Positions 1 to 7,945 of a stretch of DNA of 64,000 nt are shown in pieces. Position numbers and translations under genes: made by a program. The stretch's first letter is position 1, and each line of letters begins with the position of its first letter. The notes under the pieces are model-generated. The model saw only the letters and a list, made by a program, of their open reading frames with translations. It ran no database searches and was not told the origin of the DNA. The DNA comes from an uncultured Lachnospiraceae bacterium (GTDB lineage Bacteria > Bacillota > Clostridia > Lachnospirales > Lachnospiraceae). The stretch covers positions 11,314-75,313 of the forward strand of contig CAJTKA010000016.1 of assembly GCA_910576815.1 (NCBI GenBank), read 5' to 3'.

Positions 1-228
1 CTGTTCAATAAAATCAGCATCCTTCATCTGGAAGTGGACAGCCACAAATGCGTCGGCTGCGGAAAATGCAAAAATGTGTGCGGCATGGAAGTGGACCCCG
101 TACAGACGCCGAACGCGGCAGAATGTATCCGCTGCGGCGCCTGCGTGGACGTGTGTCCGACGGGGGCGGTATGTCTGACATGCAGAACAAAAAGTTCACG
201 GACCCCGCCTTATTTGGAACAGACTTGA
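1..228 (+). CDS. 4Fe-4S binding protein, C-terminal part (cut by window edge)
   Basis: The frame is open from base 1 and stops with TGA at 226-228. The visible 75 residues hold two ferredoxin-type clusters, CVGCGKCKNVC followed by CIRCGACVDVCP, the pattern of a 2x[4Fe-4S] electron-transfer domain. Such a pair, followed by a short tail, is common at the C-terminus of membrane-anchored 4Fe-4S proteins of the NapH/YccM kind, but the membrane part would lie outside the window, so that is inference. The last 19 codons overlap the end of the convergent Rpn fragment on the other strand. Confidence 0.75.
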   Translation: MFNKISILHLEVDSHKCVGCGKCKNVCGMEVDPVQTPNAAECIRCGACVDVCPTGAVCLTCRTKSSRTPPYLEQT

Positions 229-821
229 GCCGCAATCTGCTCTATGACCGCAATATCTTCCTCCAATTCCTCCGCGATTTCCGAAAGCGTTTTTCCTCTG
301 GACAGTTTCTTCTTTACTTTTTCCCGTATCAAAGCGTCACGACCCCTGCTCAGTCCGATCTCAATTCCTCTCTCCATGCCTTCTTTTATGCCTTCTTCCT
401 TCCCTTCACGAAAAAGTGTCCTGAAGTGTTTCTTCTCATCATATTCTGTCAAAATCATATGCAGCACCTCCGCTTTCTGTTTGATCAGGATATCCTGAAG
501 AATCCCTCTTTCAATGCAGATGTCGATTGCCGTATGAATGGCCTCTTCCCTGCGCATTCCCTGCTTTATGTTCTCCTCAATCTCTGCGGAAAATTCCGAA
601 TACTCCCAAAGCCTATGGCATTTTTCAAGAAGTACCTGATTGTAGCCGCGGTTGATATTCAGTACCTCACAGGTACATTCCAGACAGCCGCTCCCCCTCC
701 CCGTAGAAAAAGAGTCCGACAGGTAGAGCATCAGGTTATCTGTCTGCATCCCTCCGCCGTTATAAAAAACAATGTATACAGGCGTGGGCAGTTCTACGCG
801 CTTTTTACCGTAAATGTCATC
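210..821 (-). pseudogene. Rpn family nuclease/transposase-like, C-terminal fragment
   Basis: The C-terminal half of a PD-(D/E)XK Rpn-family protein is visible: the segment YGKKRVELPTPVYIVFYNG, then a helical charged tail with repeated EEGIKEGMERG turns. The N-terminal catalytic half is missing. Upstream, a good ribosome site and ATG (around 850) open a different frame that ends after 18 codons, so a start region seems to have been joined to the middle of the gene out of frame. The first ATG in the surviving frame (749) lies inside the conserved domain. It probably makes no functional nuclease. A second, intact member lies at 2024-2848. Confidence 0.7.
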
Positions 822-863
822 GTTTCGTGAAGTGTGTTTCGTTTTACCATAGATTTTCCTCCA

Positions 864-1221
864 TTATATCACATTTTCTGATGCCATTACAGTAAAATAT
901 TTAAGTTTTATACTGTTTTTGTGAATTGAATATAAGAGGATTCCCGACAGCTGTGGCAAAACATATGAGACCATATAAGAAATCTGTATTAAGCAATCGT
1001 TCTTGTGATTCTTTTCACATAATAAATAGTAAGGAATCATTTCCGACAATCGGAAAGAATCTCTCAGATGGAGAAATACATTCATGAAACGATTTCTCCG
1101 TTGACAGAACAGAACTCTGTCAATGTATGGATTATTATAAAACAAGTCCTCTGTATATGCAAGATGCTTTTTTGAACGAATCAGGTTCCCCTTTTTCAAT
1201 CCGATTTCATTTCCACGGTTT
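864..1221. other. gene-poor AT-rich stretch
   Basis: About 360 bases of AT-rich sequence between the Rpn fragment and the amylosucrase terminator. A 111-codon minus-strand open frame spans 864-1199, but its product resembles nothing I know, it has no convincing ribosome site, and the composition is that of spacer DNA. I do not call it a gene. Confidence 0.4.
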
Positions 1222-1265
1222 CACAAAAAAGTCAGGCGTTCCCAAAAATACGCTGGCAAACGCCT
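1222..1265 (-). terminator. Rho-independent terminator after the amylosucrase remnant
   Basis: Read on the minus strand, arms AGGCGTT (complement of 1259-1265) and AACGCCT (complement of 1234-1240) form a stem followed by GACTTTTTTG. It lies about 60 bases past the stop of the GH13 remnant, which fits the original 3' end of that operon. Confidence 0.6.
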
Positions 1266-1328
1266 AACTTTCTCCTTTTGGTTTTTCTACAAAACGCGCC
1301 AAAACTCTACTGTAATGTAATAGTTTTT

Positions 1329-1934
1329 CTATTTTCCGACAAGATAACAGAACCCGTACCCCGGCAGTGAAATCTTCCCCGGGAGCACCTTCTTTTCCGT
1401 GATCATGTCCTGATAGGCTCCTTCCACGCCTTCTAGGGACAATTCTTTGTCGTACTCACTGAAATTGAAAACGCCAAGAATCTCCTCATCCCCGTAAACC
1501 CTGCCGATTCCGAGCACATTATCATCCCCTGTCGCAAGCGTCCTCGCGTCCGCCTCCACCGTAAACGCCTGACTGGATCTTCTGATCTTTTCCAGACTGT
1601 CGAGCTGTGAAAAAATCTGTCCCGCCACGCTTTTTTTGTCGGCAACCTGCGCTGCCTGCTCCCAGTCCATCTTTCCCCGGTGCAGGTATCGGGAATCCGC
1701 TGCCTTGTCGGGATCGTCCTTATAACTGTAATCGTTCACCTGCCCGACCTCGTCCCCGCTATAAAGCACGGGGATCCCGGACTGCATGAACATATAGGCG
1801 TGAAGTGTCACATCCCGTCTGATTGCCCGCTCCATGGCCACGGCATTCTGTTCTGCGCCTGCCTTCTCGACACCGCACATGGACGCCGTGGTACCGCAGA
1901 ATCTGGCGTCCCCAGAAACGTTTTGTAAAGGACT
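1329..1934 (-). pseudogene. amylosucrase / sucrose-hydrolase type GH13 enzyme, C-terminal remnant
   Basis: About 200 residues matching the C-terminal third of GH13 subfamily 4 (amylosucrase). Visible landmarks are SGDARFCGTTASMCGVEKA, the GIPVLYSGDEVG block before domain C, KAADSRYLHRGKMDW, and a final beta domain ending YGFCYLVGK. The frame runs back through conserved residues to about 1925 and meets a TGA at about 1936, so the N-terminal two thirds, including the catalytic Asp and Glu, are gone. It sits at the far side of the transposon from the alpha-galactosidase, in the same orientation. I infer it was once the last gene of that operon and handled the sucrose released from raffinose. Confidence 0.75.
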
Positions 1935-1970
1935 TTTTAATCAAGTTCACAGAAAATTTACATTTCAGGG

Positions 1971-2012
1971 CAAAAAAATAAGGCCAGGAACCTGTTTTTA
2001 GATTCCCGGCCT
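1971..2012 (-). terminator. Rho-independent terminator of the Rpn gene
   Basis: Minus-strand stem AGGCCGGGAA / TTCCTGGCCT followed by TATTTTTTTG, 12 bases past the Rpn stop codon. A strong canonical terminator. It closely resembles the hairpin on the other side of the same gene at 2876-2906. Confidence 0.75.
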
Positions 2013-2023
2013 ACGGTTTTGTT

Positions 2024-2848
2024 TTATGCTGTCCGTTCTGCTTTCAATTTTTTCACTTCGTCAAGAGGAAGTCCTGCATATTCCGCAATTTTTTCAAGTG
2101 TCAACATTCCATCTGCCAACATTCTTTTAGCAACCTCTTTCAAAGATTCTTTTCTCATATCCTCCATCATTTTACACATTTCCTGAACTCCTTTCGGGTT
2201 TTCCTTCAAATATCTTGTTCGTTCTGCCATCAGTTCATAATTCATATCAGCCGCTTGGGTACAGTTAAAATCGTGCATGAGTTTTCCTATATCGGATTCT
2301 CCACGATATTCACCATTTACATAAAGAATATGCTCCCCATCTTCAAAAGATTTACCCGTTGCAAGGTTGATTCGCTCAATCGGATAAACTGCTTTACCCT
2401 GACCATAAAAATCTTTTTCAATGATAAAGATTGTATATGTGTCTGGCAATTCTTTAAATTCCTGACCTGAATGGAGATTCTCTATATCCATTACACTTGA
2501 ATGATACCTTGCCCTGTGTGGGTCTGCTCCCTTGTCTTGCCTCTGGACTTCCAAATCGTATTTTTTCCCAACTGAATCTGTTCCATATGCGTCCAAACAG
2601 ATAGAACGTGCCCCAGCCAATCTTTTCATATCCTTCTGTGTTTCACAATCAGTAATAATTAAATCGGGTTTATCTGTGATAATGCGCAACACAAATTCAG
2701 CCAGTGGAATATTGTCTTTAAAAAGACAACGCATGAAATCATCATCGATTGGTCGTAAACCTCTTAAACGCTGTAAATCTTCCTGATATTGCTGTTCCGT
2801 TACTGTCAATCTTCCCACCTGCTTTCCTTTTCGTTTTCGTATCTCCAT
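2024..2848 (-). CDS. Rpn family recombination-promoting nuclease / PD-(D/E)XK transposase-like protein
   Basis: A 274-residue protein of the PD-(D/E)XK Rpn family, often annotated as putative transposase. Members tested in E. coli (RpnA) are DNA endonucleases. The N-terminal part has the RPIDDDFMRCLFKDN signature of the clostridial group. The catalytic core is visible as LDAYGTDS followed by YDLEVQRQD near residue 100 (the D...ExQ motif). The C-terminus is a helical tail ending LPLDEVKKLKAERTA. A GGAGG lies 11 bases before the ATG. The gene stands alone between two similar terminator hairpins, next to the transposon end. Full length and apparently intact, unlike its relative at 210-821. Confidence 0.8.
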   Translation of the reverse strand: MEIRKRKGKQVGRLTVTEQQYQEDLQRLRGLRPIDDDFMRCLFKDNIPLAEFVLRIITDKPDLIITDCETQKDMKRLAGARSICLDAYGTDSVGKKYDLEVQRQDKGADPHRARYHSSVMDIENLHSGQEFKELPDTYTIFIIEKDFYGQGKAVYPIERINLATGKSFEDGEHILYVNGEYRGESDIGKLMHDFNCTQAADMNYELMAERTRYLKENPKGVQEMCKMMEDMRKESLKEVAKRMLADGMLTLEKIAEYAGLPLDEVKKLKAERTA

Positions 2849-2875
2849 ACTACCATAAACCTCCTGATTTTACAA

Positions 2876-2906
2876 GCCGGGAGCCAGCGCATTTCTGAAT
2901 CCCGGC
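2876..2906 (-). terminator. hairpin after tnpW, probable terminator
   Basis: Arms GCCGGGA (2876-2882) and TCCCGGC (2900-2906), read on the minus strand just after the tnpW stop and followed by TTGTAAAATC, so the T tract is weak. The sequence is related to the terminator at 1971-2012. Confidence 0.45.
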
Positions 2907-2925
2907 CTGTTTCCGTTATCGCTTT

Positions 2926-3108
2926 TTACATCTGCTGTATCTCATTTTTCAGCATACGCTTGATTTTGTCGCTCATGGTTTCCTTGCTAGTCTTGCTGAA
3001 ATGAATCCTCACAATATAGGTAGTCCGGCCAATCTTCTTCACCAGTGCGGGGGCGTCCTTAACCGGTGCTGTGGTGATAGTGTCCTCTTTGATTTTCTCG
3101 CTTCCCAT
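2926..3108 (-). CDS. tnpW: transposon-encoded protein TnpW
   Basis: A 60-residue basic protein with the conserved core IGRTTYIVRIHFS, then a lysine-rich end typical of TnpW, the small protein at one end of Tn4451/Tn4453-class mobilizable transposons. Its role is not known. A GGAG precedes the ATG by a normal distance. It is the last transposon gene on this side, so the left end of the element should lie between here and the Rpn gene. I could not pick out terminal repeats. Confidence 0.8.
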   Translation of the reverse strand: MGSEKIKEDTITTAPVKDAPALVKKIGRTTYIVRIHFSKTSKETMSDKIKRMLKNEIQQM

Positions 3109-3128
3109 AAATTCTCCTTTTCATGCAA

Positions 3129-3995
3129 TCAAACTTTGTTATCCTTCCTCACAATCTCCTTCGCTGCTGCTTTGGTCGCCCTGGCTCCTTCCTCCCGGAA
3201 GTTCTTACCAGAAAAGAGAACCGGCGCACACCGTTCCAGTATGCGGTCATAAATCCTTGCGTGGGCAAGGTCTGGCGGGTTCTTGATTTCTTCCAGTTTC
3301 AGGTTTGTTGTGACAATCAACGGCTTCTTACTCCGATATCGGCTGTCAATGACGGTGAACATCTGCTCCATGGCATACTCGGTACTGCGCTCCACTCCTA
3401 AATCATCAATGACAAGCAGGCTGTAATCGTCCAGGCTGGCGATAAAGGCCGCCCTGTCCTCGGCAAACACGCCGGTCAGCCGGTTCAGGATAGACGGGAA
3501 ATTTGTCATCAGAACCGGCATGTCACGGTCAAGCAGGGCATTGGCGATACAGCCGGCAAAAAAGGATTTCCCGGTTCCCACGTCACCAAAAAGCAGAAGG
3601 CCGGCATTGTCCCGGTATGCCTCCTTCCAATGCTCCACATAGGCGTGGGCTTTCTCCATGACGGGATTCTGGCCGTTATCATTGGCAAAAGTGTAATCAT
3701 AAAGGTATCTGTCCTGAAGCCCCTGCGCCTTCCGGCGTTTGACACGCTCCATGCGTTCCTTCTGTTCCTCCATGGCTTTCCGTTCCTCCTGCGCCTTCTG
3801 CTGGCAGGGGCAGAGGCAGCGGGGCATGAAATAGCCGGAGCCTCCGAACCTCGGCACAACGGTCTGGCGGCTACCATGGCATTTCTTACAGTGGATAAGC
3901 CCGTCAGCCGGTTCTATGTATTCGTCCCCGGCAAGCTCCATATCCCCGGCGGCCCGGTCAATGGCCGCCCGGACTTCTGCGGTAATCTCTATCAT
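3129..3995 (-). CDS. DnaC/IstB-like ATP-binding protein
   Basis: A 288-residue AAA+ ATPase of the DnaC/IstB replication type. The N-terminal half has a CxxC-like zinc region (IHCKKCHGS ... CLCPCQQ). The Walker A is LFGDVGTGKSFFAG and the Walker B is SLLVIDDLGVERS. A sensor-like VTTNLKLEEI and an arginine-rich YDRILERC follow. By analogy it loads a helicase during replication of the mobile element. Its ATG overlaps the stop of the replisome organizer gene upstream (ATGA-type overlap at 3992-3995), so the two are translationally coupled. Confidence 0.85.
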   Translation of the reverse strand: MIEITAEVRAAIDRAAGDMELAGDEYIEPADGLIHCKKCHGSRQTVVPRFGGSGYFMPRCLCPCQQKAQEERKAMEEQKERMERVKRRKAQGLQDRYLYDYTFANDNGQNPVMEKAHAYVEHWKEAYRDNAGLLLFGDVGTGKSFFAGCIANALLDRDMPVLMTNFPSILNRLTGVFAEDRAAFIASLDDYSLLVIDDLGVERSTEYAMEQMFTVIDSRYRSKKPLIVTTNLKLEEIKNPPDLAHARIYDRILERCAPVLFSGKNFREEGARATKAAAKEIVRKDNKV

Positions 3996-4744
3996 ATGGT
4001 TTCTCCTTCCTCTACGCTGTAATCCCGGTTCCGGGCAGGCGGTTTCTCCTTCTTTTTGTCGGCGTTCGCCCAGCGCCGGATTGTGGCGGCGTGGTTTTTA
4101 TATCCTTTTCCGCTGGATTCCATGTACTCGGACAGCCGCTCAATGTACTGTTCCCAAAGAGAGGGAAGTTCCGTCTGGAGTTCTGCCAGTTCTGCGGAAG
4201 ATAGAAATACATTCCGGTATCTCCCATAAGCGTGTGTTATATCTCCCTCTCTATTCTCTATACTCTTATCTCTAATCTCTTTATCTCTATACTCTAATAT
4301 AGGCGGACATTTGTCCACCCGGCCATTGGACGGACAAATGTCCGTTTCCCCGGACGGGAGCAGGTTCTGGCGTTTCAGCCTCATGCGCTCCTTTTTCTTC
4401 CGCTCCCCCTCGCTGGACGACTGGCCGATCAGCAGCTGGATGTCGCTCATGTAATAGGCCCCGTCCGTCAGTATCTCCACAAGGCCAAACTCCTGGAATA
4501 TCTTCAAAGCCCGCTCCACCGTGCCTACCTGATGCCGGGTAAAGGTGGCTATGGTCTGCACGGTATGGGGCAGGCAGTTATTCAGCAGGAGTACGCCGCT
4601 GCTTTTCAGCGACATTAAATACATCTTGAGCAGGAGATTGGAGTACAGAAGGCCGTCCTGCATACTCTCCAGGATGACCATAGTTTCGCTGTTATAAAAA
4701 TTCTCTTTCAGCTTGAGGTAATAAAATCGTCGGTTCTCTGTCAT
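3992..4744 (-). CDS. phage replisome organizer-type replication initiator
   Basis: A 250-residue protein starting MTENRRFYYLKLKENFYN, the winged-helix domain found in phage replisome organizers and in replication genes of clostridial mobile elements. The C-terminal half is charged and carries a DnaD-like segment (YKNHAATIRRW). It probably recognises the element's origin and recruits the downstream ATPase. Together they suggest the excised circle can replicate, which is inference. It is first in a tight pair with the DnaC-like gene. Confidence 0.8.
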   Translation of the reverse strand: MTENRRFYYLKLKENFYNSETMVILESMQDGLLYSNLLLKMYLMSLKSSGVLLLNNCLPHTVQTIATFTRHQVGTVERALKIFQEFGLVEILTDGAYYMSDIQLLIGQSSSEGERKKKERMRLKRQNLLPSGETDICPSNGRVDKCPPILEYRDKEIRDKSIENREGDITHAYGRYRNVFLSSAELAELQTELPSLWEQYIERLSEYMESSGKGYKNHAATIRRWANADKKKEKPPARNRDYSVEEGETI

Positions 4745-4866
4745 TTAGTTGCTCCTTTTGTTCTGAATAGCTTTTTTAAGCCTCTGTACGCATTTTAAAG
4801 GGGCTTTGGGAGTGTCAGTGATAAAAAGTATTGCCTCCCCTCCGACACGCTCCTAAAGTGCTTGAT

Positions 4867-5265
4867 TTACAAGGCTTTTTCCGCTCCTAAATGCGTAGAA
4901 TCATGGTATCTTTTCCGCTGGCGTTCTGCCTCTTTCCTCCGGCGCACCCTGGCGGCACAATCCTTACAGTATTTCGCCCGGTTGGAGCCGGGCAGGAAAA
5001 GAGCGCCGCACTCGCTGCACCGCCTGCTTTCCAGCCGGTGGTAAAGGGCCGTTTCCAGCTGGTGGTCTAAAGGCAGCACCGCCGCACGGAACCAGCGGCA
5101 GAGCAGGGAGTGGGAAATGCTCTGGACACAGACGCACCCGTCCCCCTCGTCAAGCACCATACACTGGCCGTTGTCATAGTTGCAGCACTCACGCACCAGC
5201 CGCCTCGCCCTGCGGTACTGCCGGTAGTCCATGGCCGGGATTCGCTCATGCCGCCTGTTTCCCAT
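4867..5265 (-). CDS. cysteine-rich VLP domain protein
   Basis: A 132-residue protein of the family called cysteine-rich VLP, which travels with MobA/MobL relaxases in clostridial elements. The N-terminal segment ARRLVRECCNYDNGQC and the later RCSECGALFLPGSNRAKYC provide paired cysteines likely to bind zinc. The C-terminus is very basic (RVRRRKEAERQRKR). Its function is unknown; a DNA-binding helper of mobilization is a guess. Its start overlaps the end of the small proline-rich ORF upstream by 20 bases. Confidence 0.75.
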   Translation of the reverse strand: MGNRRHERIPAMDYRQYRRARRLVRECCNYDNGQCMVLDEGDGCVCVQSISHSLLCRWFRAAVLPLDHQLETALYHRLESRRCSECGALFLPGSNRAKYCKDCAARVRRRKEAERQRKRYHDSTHLGAEKAL

Positions 5266-5416
5266 ATCTCACCTTGCATCGGCATAAAGGCGGCTGCCCC
5301 TCCCTGAAAAGGAAAACCGGCTCCGGCACTTTCGCCCCCGCAGGCGCTGGCGGCGTGGGCGGCACGGGTATCTTTACGGTGATAGTGATTGTCATGGTGA
5401 TAAACTGCTGTGTCAT
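5246..5416 (-). CDS. small proline-rich protein coupled to the relaxase gene
   Basis: A 56-codon gene. Its ATG (5414-5416) overlaps the relaxase stop in an ATGA, and its end overlaps the next gene's start by 20 bases. The product begins MTQQFITMTITITVKIP, then a proline stretch (VPPTPPAPAG) and a basic end with two cysteines (LCRCKVRYGK). The tight packing is the main evidence that it is translated. Function unknown. Confidence 0.55.
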   Translation of the reverse strand: MTQQFITMTITITVKIPVPPTPPAPAGAKVPEPVFLFREGQPPLCRCKVRYGKQAA

Positions 5417-6855
5417 AATTCTTGTTCCTCCTTCTTTCTGGCCGGTTCATTTTCCGTCCTGGCCAACTGCTCCGCTGTCTTTTTCAGGTTCTCCACCGCC
5501 TTGATGTCCTCCCGCATGGATTTCATTTTCTGGTACTGTACCGATTTCTCCGCTTTCAGGCGGTCGGCCTCGGCCTGCCATTTCTTCGGGGTGATTTCTC
5601 CGCCGGTGGTTTTCAGTTTTTCCAGATACCGGACGGCGGCCTCATATAATGCCAGTTCCGCACTGTGCTTCTGCTCAAACTGCTCCTTTTTCTTTCCCGG
5701 CTTCATCTTGTCAAGCTGGCGGCGGGTTCCTTTGTTCCTCTCGTATTTCTCCCACATGGAGAGATGTTCGTCCAGCACTTTAATACGCCGCTCGGCGGTG
5801 ACAATCTTCCCACGAAGGGAATAGTAATCTTTGTTCATGGCGGCCACTTTTTCATAAAGCTGCTCCATGGAAGTAATGTTGTTGCCGTTCAGGAAATTGA
5901 ACAGGGCAGCGCTTTCTTTCAGGTTCCTTATCTTCCCATACCAGGAGCCGTGTTTCCCTGTTGACAACTGTGCCTCGTAAAGCTGCGCCATGATACTGTC
6001 TTTTCCTTCCGTTTTTCCCGCCTGCTCCTTTGTCCAGTTATAGAGCCGGGTAATCCGTGCTTTAATCTCCTTCAGCAGCTTATTGTCGGCAGCAATCTGG
6101 CGGTTGACATTTCCCTTCTCCGTGGCAATGCCTTTCCGCTCCATCTGGCTGGCGGCAACTCCTAAATGAATGGAAGGTATCTTGTCAATGCCCTGACGCT
6201 CGTAGGAGCGGTGGTCAATCCGTTCCGGCCTTCCCACCGCCTCCAACGCTTTGTTGGCGTAGGTAGCCCAGGCAGCCCTCCACTTTTCTACATTTCCTTT
6301 ATCATTCCAGTCAGTGGTGTCCTCCCGGTGGTTCTTCCAACCGCCTTTGCCATTGGGGATTCGCTGGCCGTTTTCGTCCAGTTCATATACTTTCCTGCAT
6401 TTCGCTCCCCATTGTCCGTTCTCTTTAAGCGGTCTGATAGTGAGCATGACATGGAAATGGGGATTGCCGTCTTTCTTGTCATGGATAGAGAAATCCGCAC
6501 ACATACCGGCGGCGACAAAGGTATCGCTGATGAAGGAGCGGGCAAGCTGTAATTGTTCCTCCCGGTTCAGTTCTACTGGCAGGGAAATTTCTATCTCACG
6601 GGCAAGCTGTGCGTCACGGGTCTTTTCAACCATCTCCACACTGTTCCAGAGAGTGCTGCGGTCTTGAAATTCCGGCGGGGCATGGGGCGGCAGGATAATC
6701 TCGGAATGGACAACGCCCCTCTTTCTGGTGTAATCATGGGTAAGCCCGTCCCATTCGTTGGTCATTTTGGTTCCGCTCCGGTAAGCGGCAGCGCCTACGG
6801 CAGACTTGGCCTTGCTACGCTTGATAATCTGGACGGGCATATGGAAGATGGCTAT
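5413..6855 (-). CDS. mobA: MobA/MobL family relaxase
   Basis: A relaxase that nicks oriT and leads the transferred strand. The N-terminal signature is PVQIIKRSKAKSAVGAAAYRSG; the HUH metal-binding histidines lie in NPHFHVMLT; a charged coiled coil fills the C-terminal half. The family starts a few residues before PVQII (AIFHMPVQ). No ATG is there: the matching position is an ATA codon at 6853-6855, nine bases after a perfect AAAGGAGG (6865-6872). The alternative ATG at 6838-6840 is 24 bases from that site. The longer frame back to 7008 runs through the oriT-like hairpins and is not credible. The gene is coupled to the small ORF downstream. Confidence 0.85.
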   Translation of the reverse strand: MAIFHMPVQIIKRSKAKSAVGAAAYRSGTKMTNEWDGLTHDYTRKRGVVHSEIILPPHAPPEFQDRSTLWNSVEMVEKTRDAQLAREIEISLPVELNREEQLQLARSFISDTFVAAGMCADFSIHDKKDGNPHFHVMLTIRPLKENGQWGAKCRKVYELDENGQRIPNGKGGWKNHREDTTDWNDKGNVEKWRAAWATYANKALEAVGRPERIDHRSYERQGIDKIPSIHLGVAASQMERKGIATEKGNVNRQIAADNKLLKEIKARITRLYNWTKEQAGKTEGKDSIMAQLYEAQLSTGKHGSWYGKIRNLKESAALFNFLNGNNITSMEQLYEKVAAMNKDYYSLRGKIVTAERRIKVLDEHLSMWEKYERNKGTRRQLDKMKPGKKKEQFEQKHSAELALYEAAVRYLEKLKTTGGEITPKKWQAEADRLKAEKSVQYQKMKSMREDIKAVENLKKTAEQLARTENEPARKKEEQEL

Positions 6856-6950
6856 GGCGGTTCGCCTCCTTTCGGGTGGGATATATCGGCTTCGCTGAAA
6901 AGGGCAGACGCAGAGCGGGTGTCCTTTCCGGCGGAACATACAAGGGGTTT

Positions 6951-7021
6951 GGGGAGTGTAGCTCCCCATTGCGTCCAGAGGACGCCACGCCCCCGGCAGG
7001 GCGCACACACCGGAACGGTGT
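6951..7021. other. candidate origin of transfer (three hairpins upstream of mobA)
   Basis: Three short inverted repeats in 71 bases: GGGGAG/CTCCCC (6951-6967), GCGTCC/GGACGC with a 3-base loop (6971-6985) and ACACCG/CGGTGT with a 3-base loop (7007-7021). They lie between the DUF3847 gene and the relaxase, the usual place for a MobA/MobL oriT. The nick site cannot be assigned from sequence alone. Confidence 0.5.
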
Positions 7022-7041
7022 ATAAGTGCGCCGTTGGATAT

Positions 7042-7329
7042 TTAAGATTGTTGTGTGCCTTGGCTTTCAGGCGCGTTTTTCAGCAACCGCATGACTTCCG
7101 GCAGGCGGGAAATAGCGGATAAAAATGCTTTGACTTCCTCGCCAGTCATAGCGGTAACGGAAGGGAAGATACTTTCCAGAACCGCCCCATGCTCAATCAG
7201 GCGGCGTGTCCTGGCTTTCCGCTCTGCGTCCGTTTTCCGGTTCAGGAGAATCTTCTGGCGGTTCTCCAACTGGCGGATTTCCGTCTTTACTTTTTCCTGC
7301 TGGTTTTTCAGCTTGTCTATATCTGGCAT
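7042..7329 (-). CDS. DUF3847 family protein
   Basis: A 95-residue, mostly helical, charged protein (MPDIDKLKNQQEKVKTEIRQ), a DUF3847 member. This family is found just upstream of MobA/MobL relaxases in clostridial mobilizable elements and is probably an accessory relaxosome protein, though no function is proven. An AGGAGG site precedes the ATG. It sits directly before the oriT-like hairpins. Confidence 0.75.
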   Translation of the reverse strand: MPDIDKLKNQQEKVKTEIRQLENRQKILLNRKTDAERKARTRRLIEHGAVLESIFPSVTAMTGEEVKAFLSAISRLPEVMRLLKNAPESQGTQQS

Positions 7330-7406
7330 TTGTAATCACCTCCTTCGGGCGGCAAAAAAGACAACCGTTTCCGGTTGCCCTACTGTGATTTGGATTCGAT
7401 TGTCTG

Positions 7407-7940
7407 TCACCGTTCCTGCGCCGGCGGCTTCTTGTCCAGGTAGAGTTTCCCGGCCATGACTGCGGCATGGTTCCTGATTCTGATTTCTCCCCGCTTCTCA
7501 CTGGCTCTGGCGTTTTTGTAGCCCTCATCAGAGAGGAAAAAGCGGTATCGCTCTCCGGGGAATCCCACCGGACTGTCACTGTTCAGAATATCCACCGTTA
7601 CCATATGCCTTGTTTCCGGCAGGAACCGCTCCATGCCTGCCAGGTCATGCCCCAGCAGAACCGGCTCCCCCTTCCCGGCTTTGGCGGCGGCAAGCCTCTG
7701 GCGGATAGAATTATCATATTTTTCGATAAAGGCCGCCCGGTTATCCGCAATAAACTGGCTGCACTCTGGCTCTGTCAGTTTCTCCAGTTTCCGTATCGTG
7801 TTCTCAACAATCACTTTTGACAATAAATCGTCTTTCTTTTCCAGAACCGGCACAATCTCTTTCAGCCCGGCAAGGGTTTCTTCCTTCGTTGGCGCGGCAT
7901 ACTGGTAGAGCGTTTCCAGTTCGCTTTTGGTAAAATTCAT
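7407..7940 (-). CDS. transposon-associated protein (transfer-assisting family-like)
   Basis: A protein of about 177 residues starting MNFTKSELETLYQYAAPTKE. The N-terminal segment and the later GYKNARASEKRGEIRIRNHA block match proteins of clostridial integrative elements often labelled transposon-transfer assisting; I am not sure of the exact family name. I choose the ATG at 7940 because an ATG further upstream falls inside the preceding sigma-factor gene, whose stop is at 7946-7948. It belongs to the sigma factor - accessory - relaxase cluster. Confidence 0.6.
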   Translation of the reverse strand: MNFTKSELETLYQYAAPTKEETLAGLKEIVPVLEKKDDLLSKVIVENTIRKLEKLTEPECSQFIADNRAAFIEKYDNSIRQRLAAAKAGKGEPVLLGHDLAGMERFLPETRHMVTVDILNSDSPVGFPGERYRFFLSDEGYKNARASEKRGEIRIRNHAAVMAGKLYLDKKPPAQER

Positions 7941-7945
7941 TTCCC

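Noticed and set aside
864..1199. 111-codon open frame on the minus strand
   Set aside because: No recognisable features, no good ribosome site, and spacer-like AT-rich composition between a pseudogene and a terminator.
6856..7008. Upstream extension of the relaxase to the ATG at 7008
   Set aside because: The extra 50 residues run through oriT-like hairpins and do not resemble the family N-terminus.
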